DNA of 64,000 nt from Aporrectodea caliginosa. Taxonomy: Eukaryota > Annelida > Clitellata > Crassiclitellata > Lumbricidae. The stretch is from positions 124,001 through 188,000 of the forward strand of contig JACEVL010000826.1 of NCBI GenBank assembly GCA_020284085.1, read 5' to 3'. This document shows, one piece after another, positions 56,950-64,000 of this stretch. How positions within the stretch are numbered: position 1 is the stretch's first letter; each line of letters opens with the position of its first letter. The notes under the pieces were generated by a model. The model was not told the DNA's origin and did not search any database. It was given only the letters and a program-made list of their open reading frames with translations. The translations under genes and the position numbers were made by a program.

Positions 56950-57325
56950 TGTCACCAACTCTTTTCTTTTCTTAGTTGTGACCTACCTCAAGAACTATAT
57001 CTCTACATATAAATTGCTCAACGTCTTCTAACTGTTTAAGAATTAAATTGACACAGTTCTTTGAATGTTTCTTTCTTTCTTCAAACACAGTTTAATAACA
57101 ACAAACTCAACTCTTGCCTTAAAACAACTGTACTACACTGTATAGTTCAAATTTACTGTCATAGCAGTTTCTAAGTTAACTGCACGTTAAAACAATCTAC
57201 CTGGCCAATGCTTAGGCTACTTTTGCCTACAGCGCAACTAAGGCCTAAGACTAAAACGCTTCAAATACATATTATATATATATCAACCTTGTGCTCATTA
57301 TATAGGGCAAAACATTTTGTTCACA
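56950..57325 (-). repeat. 3' LTR (376 bp)
   Basis: It matches 63243-63663 throughout but lacks several short segments, for example within GAACT-ATCTCTAC, CTAAG-TTAACTGC and CCTA-CAGCGC. Confidence 0.9.
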
Positions 57326-57442
57326 TTACTGGGAGGCGCTACTGAATGGATTGAGCAAATTAAATTTAAAAAATTTGCGAAATCATCATGTACTAAATTA
57401 TGCAATAAACTTAATACTATACAATACAGTAAATGAACAATC

Positions 57443-57530
57443 TTATAATCTAGATAAACAATCTGCTACAACATTTAATCGTCCTTTCTTATAATTAACT
57501 TCTACATCAAAAGTTTGCAGTGCTACAAAG
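57443..57530 (-). pseudogene. Out-of-frame C-terminus of RNase H
   Basis: After the in-frame TAG near 57523, a different minus frame reads on for about 26 codons with the conserved VVADCLSRL-type ending seen at RNase H/pol termini and stops at 57443. A small insertion or deletion at GGGCTTTGTAGCAC separates them. It is a break, either in the element or in the assembly. Confidence 0.65.
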
Positions 57531-60500
57531 CCCAACGCACCAGTTTAGCAGACTTAGACATAGATTCAGTCAGATAAGTTAAAGGATTGTGATCGGTAAA
57601 GATGTGAACTTTAGATCCAATTATTATCTCTTTTAACTTATTTAGAGCCCAAACAATAGCATAGGCTTCTTTCTCTACAGTTGCCCATCTCTTCTGGGTG
57701 TCAGTCAATTTCTGACTTATAAATGATACAGGGCGTTCTATTCCCTTATCATCCAGCTGTGTTAAAACAGCTCCTACTGCAAAATCACTGCTATCACAGT
57801 ACAAATTAAAAGGTTTTCCAACATCAAAAACATATAAAACAACTTTAGAGCGTACAGCATCTTTAAGTAAATTAAATGCCTGTTGATGTCTATCAGTCCA
57901 ATCAATCTTATCTGGAACATGTTTGCTTGTCAAATCAGATAGAGGCTTCGCAATCTGTGCAAAATCTTTGATAAACTGTCTATAGTAACCAAAAAATCCC
58001 AGCAATTGCTTAACTTGTTTCTTCGTTTCTGGGGTTTTCAAATTAATTAAACTTTCAATTCTATCTGGATTCATTTGAATCGTTCCAGAACCAACCACAT
58101 GACCGATGAACTTTACCTCACTCTTACCAAAGATACATTTCTTTAAGTTCAGAGTAATGTTATGCAGTCTCATTTGCATTAAATATGCATCTAAATGCTG
58201 TAAATGAATCTTCCAATCATCTGAATGCACAGCAATGTCATCTACATAGGGCTCAGCAAATTCATTTATAGGCTGTAAAACCATGTTAATTGCTTTAACA
58301 AATGTTCTTCCTGAGTTGATCATTCCAAAAGGAACACGAGTAAACTCGTACAGTCCATTGTGAGTAACAAAAGCAGTTTTCCATTGATCAGTTTGCTTAA
58401 CAGGACAAGTCCAGTAAGCACTTCGACAATCAAAAATCGAGATCACATTTGATTTTCCAACTTTGTGCAAAACATCTTTCACAATCGGCATCGGATATTT
58501 ACAATCCACAGTGAACGAGTTAATGTATCTGTAGTCGCAGGCAAGTCTTAGAGAACCGTCTTTCTTTTTAACAATTACCAACGGACTTGCCATTCTGCTC
58601 GAAGATGGTTTTATAATGTTGGCTTGAAGCATTTCTTTAATTTGTCGTTCAACTTCTGCTCGATAGATGAGTGGAATTCGGTAAGCCATAAATTCTTTTT
58701 CACGAAATTCCGGTTTCAGTTCAATTTCATGTTCAACCAATGTACATAATCCAGGCTTTTCAGAAAATCGATCGGAATATTTGTTCAGTATTTCCAGCAA
58801 TTGTTTTTGTTGAGTCAATGTCAAATGGCTAATCTGTTCAGGATCAAGATTCAGTGAATTCTTTTCATTTTGCCAGTCATTCTTCATCAGCAATTCAACC
58901 ACTGAACCAAAGTCTTCATCTTCTTCAACGATTAGTCCACAACTCATTGCTCTTGTAATGTACTTTCTGATTTTATTTGCGTGAATTATCTTTCGACAAT
59001 CGTCACCCATGTCAATCAAATAAGAGTACTTTGACCTTCGTTGTATGACAGTACATGGACCATGCCATCGTGAAATCAGTTTATTTGTTGACGTCGGATA
59101 CAACACAATAACTTTTTCACCCGGTTCAAATTCTTTATGTTTCGCTCTTTTGTTGTATTGATTCGTATACTGTAATTGCTTCTCTCGTGAATATGATTCT
59201 GCAAACAGTAATGCTTTTTCCATATTTGCTTTCATGTCTTTCAAGTACTTTTCTGGTTGGATTCCAATATGAGGTGGTAAATTAATTTCTCTTGTCCAAC
59301 TTTCTTTTAGAATTGCCAGTGGTCCACGCGGAATCTTTCCATACACCAACATATAAGGAGCAATTCCAGTAGTTGCATTCGGTACTTCTCGTAATGCCCA
59401 CACTGTAAACGGAATTACTTTGTGCCATTGCCTTGGATTGTCAACAATTACATGATGGATCATTTTCTTGAATGTTTGGTTCCATCTTTCTACTAGTCCA
59501 GCTGCCTCTGGATGACCTGGCGTGTCAAATCTTGGACTACAACCCATTAAATTCAGAAATTCTCTTGTCAGACTCGCAGTAAAATTTGTTCCTTGGTCAC
59601 TTGTGATCACTGAAGGTACACCAACGTTCATGAACAACTCCATCAAAGCATCACACACAGCTTTCGCAGTTAATGATTTCAACAGAAACACTGTAGGCCA
59701 TCTTGTGCAAGAATCGACAATACATAAACAGTACTTGTGACCTGCAGCAGATGCTGGCTCGATTGGTCCTACACAATCCATTGTAATTCTTCTAAACGCC
59801 ACATCTTCTCTTGGAATTGGAGTGATAGGAACCCTGTCCATCACCAAACTTCTTGCCTTTAACTGACATTTCTCACATGATTTGCAAAATTTCACTATAT
59901 CTCTTCTCATCTTTGGCCAGGTAAAAGACAACTTTATTCGTTCTCTAGTTTTCTCTTCTCCAAGATGTCCTCCAAATACTGATTCGTGAGCCAACTCCAT
60001 CACTTTCATTCGTCGCTCTTTTGGTAACACCAATTGATATATCGTTTGCTCTAATATTCGATATCTCTTGTACAGTAAGCCATTTACCACGCAGAATTCA
60101 GATTCTTTATCTGGCGCTAACGTCCACCATGCTTTCAATGATTCATCTTGTCTCTGCTGTTCTTCGAATTTCTTTGCGTCTGCAATCTGCATCTGTTGTT
60201 CTTCATCTTTCTCGTCTTCTTCAAACAAATCTCCTATCTCAACATCACATTCATTATCCTCTTTCGTTTCATTTACATTACCATTCTTGCATGCAGCCAT
60301 CTCTTGTTCATTCATCTCTGCTGTTATACCGTCTTGCATTAAACTTTGTTGATCATCGCTTTCGTTTTCCTCTTCACTTGAACTTTCAGTTTCACTTTCC
60401 TCTTCGACTTCTATCACTTTCTTTCGCTGACTCTGCAATCTCGTCGTTACATTCGCTTGCACATCTCCTTGTATCATTTTCACTTGTGGCACGGCTTTAA

Positions 60501-62679
60501 GTTCTGCAATGATTTCTGGATGCAACAAGAATCTTTCTGTGCTTCCCATTTTTGCAATACTAGCACACATCAATGTCACATAAGGTGTAAGTGAACATTT
60601 GATTTTATGCGGAATTACCTCTTCTTCCACATCGTTACAACACAGCCTTACATCAACTTTCACCAACTTTGCAGGAATGGCATCTCCTGCCACGCATTGT
60701 AAGTTCACTTTTCCAATCTGCTCCACCTTCATGCCTTCCAGTAATTCTTCACTAATCACCGGAACCTCTGCTCCAGAATCAATCAGTGCTTTTACTTTCA
60801 CTGGTTCTTTTCCTGCTGTTCCACGAATTTCTACCTCGACGTACTGTAATAACACTTTCTTCAATGCTGTACTTTCATCTCTTCCAACCATTTCTTTCTG
60901 CATTCCATTGTGCAATAGAATTTCTTTCTGAATATCAGGTGAAAGGTGACATTTCATCACTGACTTTACTTCAGTTTCATTGTTCTGATGTTCTGTGGCT
61001 TGACTTTCAGAATTATCAACCACTTGAATTCGATTCACCCTCGAATGTTCTTGTTTTCCACCATAATTTGAGGTTGTAACAGGAACTGGACAGAATTTCA
61101 TCAAATGCCTGTCTGATCCGCAGTTATGACAACGTTTCACCACTGCACCTCGTTGTTCGATGCTTTCTTTTCTCTTATATGGAGTAAACGATGCATTGCC
61201 TTCTCTTGCGACAAACCTTGGTGGTGATTTGTTATATACCTGACGTTGTCTGGTCATCATCGACTCTCTATTCTCGTGAACAACCGGAGAATTTGGTTTC
61301 ACTTCTGCACCTCTGAACTGATTTCCTGTTTCTTGATTGCTCTTCCAATGAAAACCAAAATTTGGAGTGAACTGTTGATTTCTTTTTACATTGGGTACAA
61401 AACCAAAACTTGTCTTATTCGGAATTGCCAAACCAATTCTATTATTCACATGAATGTCCGCTAGGTCTGCCACAACACTAGCTTCGTAACAATCAGTTCC
61501 TTCCTTCGACAATACAAACTGTAGTGGACCTGGTGGTAGTGATTCTTTCAACTTATCCGCCACTAACAAATCAAACAGCTTCTCAAAATTCTTATCCACT
61601 TTGCGACTTTTCACATAATAGTTCAGCAAGTTCTTCAGCCTAGCTGTAAACATTGTATACGTTTCTTCAGCTGTCTTCTTCGCATCAATAAACTTCGATC
61701 TGTACTCTCTCGGTGTCAACTTGAATTCTTTTAACAAGTGCTGTTTCACGATCTCATAATCGTCTAAATCAGCGAATGACAATCTGTTTAGAACAGTTCT
61801 AGCTTTCGGAGTCATCAATGGCAATAGTAACTTCACCCAGAATTGTTCTTGCACGTTGAAACTACGAAACGCATTCTCAACCGTTTCGAAATATAATGGC
61901 ACCTCCATCATATCGTTTGGCATTTTGGGTAACACATGTTTCATGGCATCACCAATTTTCTTTATTTTAGACACCATCGTTTCACTTTCTTCTTGTTTCC
62001 TTTTCTGTTCTTCTCGTTCTTCTTGCCTTCTTTGTTCTTGTGCTTCTCTATTTTGTTTCTCCTCTTTGAGTTGTGCTTCTTTTAATGCTATTTTTGTTTT
62101 TTCCAACTTTAAACGTTCTTGTCTTTCCTCTTCCGCCTTCTCCATGCTTTCTTTCTGTAATTTCAGTTCTTCTTGTCTAACCTCTTCTGCTCGCTCCAAC
62201 TCTGAAATTCGCACTTTTTCCTTTTCTTCTTCACGTAGTCTCTTCTCTTCAATCTGTTGCTGACGTATCTCTTCGTCACTTTTCCGCGCCCTTTCAAATT
62301 CAATCATCTGCTCTAATCTTCTCCTTTCAGCATCTTCTCGATCTCTTCTCAATTGCTCTAATTGAATCTCAAATTGCTGCTTTTGTAACTCAAGTTCTGC
62401 CACACGAACTTGCTCTGCTTTCTCTTCTTTCTCTCTCTGAAGACGTAATTCTTCCTGTCTTGTATTCTCTGCTTTCTCTTCTTTCTCTCTCTGAAGACGT
62501 AATTCTTCCTGTCTTATTTCTTTCTCTTCTTGTCTCTGAAGACGTAATTCTTCCTCTCTTTCTTTCTCGTCTTGTCTTCGTTTCTCCTCTCTTTCTTTCT
62601 CGTCTTGTCTTCGTTTCTCCTTTCTTTCTCTTTCGTTTCTTCTTTTGTCTTCGTTTCTCTCCGTTTCTCTTCTCTTCTT
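57523..62679 (-). CDS. Gag-pol polyprotein of the Gmr1-like element (main frame)
   Basis: The frame is open from 62679 and shown as 1626 codons from 62403. In order: a charged coiled coil (1-150); a gag domain (~145-310, MPNDMMEVPLYFETVENAF); a CCHC knuckle CHNCGSDRHLMKFC (~421); aspartic protease ALIDSGAEVPVIS (~538). Next is the integrase zinc domain with CKSCEKCQLKA (~806-855) and core TMDCVGP (~873), TSDQGTNF (~934) and LVERWNQ (~970), with D-x35-E spacing. Then come WHGPCTVIQ (GPY/F-type), RT with FDCRSAYW and YVDD (~1386), and RNase H with YCDSSD, EKEAYAI and TDHNPL. These proteins package, cleave, copy and insert the element. The frame stops at the end of the RNase H, short of the usual tail. 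Confidence 0.9.
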   Translation of the reverse strand, partial: KKRRETERNEDKRRNERERKEKRRQDEKEREEKRRQDEKEREEELRLQRQEEKEIRQEELRLQREKEEKAENTRQEELRLQREKEEKAEQVRVAELELQKQQFEIQLEQLRRDREDAERRRLEQMIEFERARKSDEEIRQQQIEEKRLREEEKEKVRISELERAEEVRQEELKLQKESMEKAEEERQERLKLEKTKIALKEAQLKEEKQNREAQEQRRQEEREEQKRKQEESETMVSKIKKIGDAMKHVLPKMPNDMMEVPLYFETVENAFRSFNVQEQFWVKLLLPLMTPKARTVLNRLSFADLDDYEIVKQHLLKEFKLTPREYRSKFIDAKKTAEETYTMFTARLKNLLNYYVKSRKVDKNFEKLFDLLVADKLKESLPPGPLQFVLSKEGTDCYEASVVADLADIHVNNRIGLAIPNKTSFGFVPNVKRNQQFTPNFGFHWKSNQETGNQFRGAEVKPNSPVVHENRESMMTRQRQVYNKSPPRFVAREGNASFTPYKRKESIEQRGAVVKRCHNCGSDRHLMKFCPVPVTTSNYGGKQEHSRVNRIQVVDNSESQATEHQNNETEVKSVMKCHLSPDIQKEILLHNGMQKEMVGRDESTALKKVLLQYVEVEIRGTAGKEPVKVKALIDSGAEVPVISEELLEGMKVEQIGKVNLQCVAGDAIPAKLVKVDVRLCCNDVEEEVIPHKIKCSLTPYVTLMCASIAKMGSTERFLLHPEIIAELKAVPQVKMIQGDVQANVTTRLQSQRKKVIEVEEESETESSSEEENESDDQQSLMQDGITAEMNEQEMAACKNGNVNETKEDNECDVEIGDLFEEDEKDEEQQMQIADAKKFEEQQRQDESLKAWWTLAPDKESEFCVVNGLLYKRYRILEQTIYQLVLPKERRMKVMELAHESVFGGHLGEEKTRERIKLSFTWPKMRRDIVKFCKSCEKCQLKARSLVMDRVPITPIPREDVAFRRITMDCVGPIEPASAAGHKYCLCIVDSCTRWPTVFLLKSLTAKAVCDALMELFMNVGVPSVITSDQGTNFTASLTREFLNLMGCSPRFDTPGHPEAAGLVERWNQTFKKMIHHVIVDNPRQWHKVIPFTVWALREVPNATTGIAPYMLVYGKIPRGPLAILKESWTREINLPPHIGIQPEKYLKDMKANMEKALLFAESYSREKQLQYTNQYNKRAKHKEFEPGEKVIVLYPTSTNKLISRWHGPCTVIQRRSKYSYLIDMGDDCRKIIHANKIRKYITRAMSCGLIVEEDEDFGSVVELLMKNDWQNEKNSLNLDPEQISHLTLTQQKQLLEILNKYSDRFSEKPGLCTLVEHEIELKPEFREKEFMAYRIPLIYRAEVERQIKEMLQANIIKPSSSRMASPLVIVKKKDGSLRLACDYRYINSFTVDCKYPMPIVKDVLHKVGKSNVISIFDCRSAYWTCPVKQTDQWKTAFVTHNGLYEFTRVPFGMINSGRTFVKAINMVLQPINEFAEPYVDDIAVHSDDWKIHLQHLDAYLMQMRLHNITLNLKKCIFGKSEVKFIGHVVGSGTIQMNPDRIESLINLKTPETKKQVKQLLGFFGYYRQFIKDFAQIAKPLSDLTSKHVPDKIDWTDRHQQAFNLLKDAVRSKVVLYVFDVGKPFNLYCDSSDFAVGAVLTQLDDKGIERPVSFISQKLTDTQKRWATVEKEAYAIVWALNKLKEIIIGSKVHIFTDHNPLTYLTESMSKSAKLVRWAL

Positions 62680-62944
62680 TCATCATCATCCACTGCATCA
62701 TCATCTCCATAGACATAAGTCCAGGCGGTTTTTCAATAACCTTTTCCACAGCACCGCCGACAGCACCTTCTTCTTCTTCTGCTTCTTCTTTAAGCCAGAC
62801 TTCAGCTAGCGCTTCTAGCATGTCCTCACGTGACATATCTTCCAGTTTCTCTTCTTCAAAACCAGCCTTTAACAAGCGCTGTTTTAATCTTTCAGAAGAC
62901 ATCTTCTTCAGTTCTGCTTGTTTTTTGACACTTAATTTCTCCAT
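62390..62944 (-). CDS. Gag N-terminus in a second frame
   Basis: ATG at 62944 opens MEKLSVKKQAELKKMSSERL and a leucine-rich, acidic N-terminal region (SREDMLEALAEVWLKEEAEE). It then enters arginine/glutamate repeats where both this frame and the main gag-pol frame are open (62390-62679). A shift somewhere in that purine-rich stretch is needed to connect them. It may be a programmed frameshift or an indel; I see no classic slippery heptamer that settles it. Confidence 0.65.
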   Translation of the reverse strand: MEKLSVKKQAELKKMSSERLKQRLLKAGFEEEKLEDMSREDMLEALAEVWLKEEAEEEEGAVGGAVEKVIEKPPGLMSMEMMMQWMMMKEEKRNGEKRRQKKKRKRKKGETKTRRERKRGETKTRRERKRGRITSSETRRERNKTGRITSSERERRESREYKTGRITSSERERRESRASSCGRT

Positions 62945-63112
62945 CTTACTTCTTTACTTCAGTGCTGTCCTTTCTGGAAAACACGAGTTTTCTTTTGTGT
63001 TTGAAGTATTGGGGATTGTTCTTTGTTTGATAACAACCAACTTTTATACCTTTGTCGTTGAGGCTTTCGTTGTCGTCAATTTACCAATGATTTGAATGCG
63101 TATTCACCAGTC

Positions 63113-63226
63113 GACGTTGTTTCGAATCCCAGACGTTGTTTCGAATCCCAGACGTTGTTTCGAATCCCAGACGTTGTTTCGAATCCCAGACGTTGTTTCG
63201 AATCCCAGACGTTGTTTCGAATCCCA
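63113..63226. repeat. 19-bp tandem array derived from the primer-binding site
   Basis: Six units of GACGTTGTTTCGAATCCCA. The 11-nt T-arm complement TTCGAATCCCA begins at 63121, 63140, 63159, 63178, 63197 and 63216; only the last continues into the full primer-binding site. Confidence 0.9.
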
Positions 63227-63238
63227 CCGCTGCCACCA
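63216..63238 (-). promoter_or_regulatory. Primer-binding site for tRNA-Leu
   Basis: The plus strand shows the 3' end of a leucine tRNA: T-arm TTCGAATCCCA, acceptor CCGCTGCCA-like sequence and CCA, 23 nt in all, four bases from the LTR. On the element's strand this pairs with the tRNA primer. The match to animal tRNA-Leu (AAG) is from memory of that family. Confidence 0.8.
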
Positions 63239-63242
63239 AATA

Positions 63243-63663
63243 TGTCACCAACTCTTTTCTTTCTTAGTTGTGACCTACCTCAAGAACTTTCCTTATCTCT
63301 ACATATAAATTGCTCAACGTCTTCTAACTGTTTAAGAATTAAATTGACACAGTTCTTTGAATGTTTCTTTCTTTCTTCAAACACAGTTTAATAACAACAA
63401 ACTCAACTCTTGCCTTAAAACAACTGTACTACACTGTATAGTTCAAATTTACTGTCATCAGCAGTTTCTAAGTTTGGCGCGCTAACTGCACGTGTAAAAC
63501 AATCTACCGTCAGCCAATGTTTAGGCTACTTTAGGCCAAGCGCCCACGAGCCGACAGCGCAACTAAGGCCTAAGACTAAAACGCTTAACAATCGATACAC
63601 ATTATATATATATCAACCTAAAGAACACCTGTGCTCATTATATATGCAAAACATTTGTTCACA
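63243..63663 (-). repeat. 5' LTR (421 bp)
   Basis: On the minus strand it runs from TGTGAACAAATG to GTTGGTGACA. It should carry the promoter and polyadenylation signal; TATATA words lie near 63605 and 63640 but I cannot place a start. Confidence 0.9.
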
Positions 63664-63668
63664 AGTTT

Positions 63669-64000
63669 AATAGGAAAAGACTGGAGCAGCCTTGCTTTTA
63701 AGTCAGTCTGGGTATAATAGGCCCATACATCTTAGCGTAGCCTACATCTAAGCGTACGCGGACAGGCCTAACTATGGCTTAGACGACTCGAGCTTTAAGA
63801 ATACTTGGCTGACTTAAACACTGAAAATTAGGGCCTAACTTAGAAATTTATCTCCATGTAAGTATTAGTATCCGGTTCAGGCAATTCCTCGTAAACGTTA
63901 GCGGCATTTTGAGTTATAGGCCTAATATCTGGATTTTCGTAAGGATCTTTGTACAGCGAAAGTGGTGCGTATTGTGTGGAACTAATTTCAGCCGACGTCC
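63669..64000. other. No gene seen
   Basis: Flank of the LTR element up to the window end, with TAGGCCTA words. I see no supported exon. Confidence 0.4.

Larger units (their letters stand above)
56950..63663 (-). mobile_element. Gmr1-like Ty3/gypsy LTR retrotransposon, near complete
   Basis: 6.7 kb on the minus strand. It has two LTRs with TG...CA ends (5' LTR 63243-63663, 3' LTR 56950-57325) and a perfect 5-bp target duplication AGTTT (56945-56949 and 63664-63668). A tRNA-Leu primer-binding site lies next to the 5' LTR. Domain order is gag, CCHC, protease, integrase, RT, RNase H. Integrase before RT is the Ty1/copia order, but the RT and the GPF-type integrase tail are gypsy-like. This combination defines the Gmr1 group reported from deuterostomes. 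Two frame breaks (near 62400-62680 and near 57520) would block simple translation. The LTRs differ mainly by small deletions in the 3' copy, and I see no clear polypurine tract next to the 3' LTR. Confidence 0.9.

Noticed and set aside
60021..62263. Serine/leucine-rich plus-strand frames opposite gag-pol
   Set aside because: They are antisense shadows of the retrotransposon reading frame.
57523..62679. Ty1/copia classification of the LTR element
   Set aside because: Domain order is copia-like, but the RT motifs, HHCC/D-x35-E integrase with GPY/F-like tail and the tRNA 3'-end primer site fit gypsy-type Gmr1-like elements.
63216..63238. tRNA-Leu gene end
   Set aside because: Only the T-arm and acceptor 3' half with CCA is present, four bases from an LTR; it is a primer-binding site.

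Overview
The window looks like animal nuclear DNA from a marine invertebrate, most likely a deuterostome. Its genes are intron-split with GT-AG junctions. It carries tRNA-derived SINEs, non-LTR retrotransposon 3' ends, hAT-type transposons, many microsatellites, and a Ty3/gypsy-type LTR element with the integrase-before-RT order described for the Gmr1 group of deuterostomes. The palindrome TAGGCCTA recurs dozens of times, a compositional quirk I associate loosely with echinoderm-like genomes. I cannot name the species.

Layout, left to right. 1-8.4 kb: repeats, then two hAT insertions with exact 8-bp target duplications (3494-4083 and 4973-6625), then an alpha-1,2-fucosyltransferase (GT11) coding region at 6.8-7.96 kb with a frame break. 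8.4-14.2 kb: gene-poor, with minisatellites and an RT fragment. 14.2-23.3 kb (minus): a four-exon C2H2 zinc-finger gene (about 1060 residues, six fingers) followed by a decayed tail of further fingers in broken frames. 24-28.2 kb: repeats, including a terminal-inverted-repeat element with a minisatellite core. 29.0-36.3 kb (plus): a five-exon model for a gene that shares exon phases and a coiled-coil exon with the zinc-finger gene but lacks fingers. It ends against an antisense von Willebrand A/Thr-rich remnant. 37-40.1 kb: a long T/C-rich tract interrupted by a decayed LINE. 41-47.6 kb: modules of minisatellites, each bounded by minus-strand splice-like junctions. 47.66-49.16 kb (minus): an unrecognised acidic-protein gene interrupted by a LINE 3' end. 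49.5-51.6 kb: simple-repeat cluster. 52.4-56.1 kb: a duplicated 1.5-kb block, one copy strikingly degraded. 56.95-63.66 kb (minus): a nearly complete Gmr1-like LTR retrotransposon with both LTRs, a 5-bp target duplication, a tRNA-Leu primer-binding site and a tandem array built from that site.

The host genes are few: the fucosyltransferase acts on glycans in the secretory pathway, the zinc-finger protein is a predicted nuclear nucleic-acid binder, and the two other gene models have no assigned function. Most of the window is transposon-derived. No computation was run: all coordinates, exon joins and homologies come from reading the sequence, and copy numbers of repeats are by eye.
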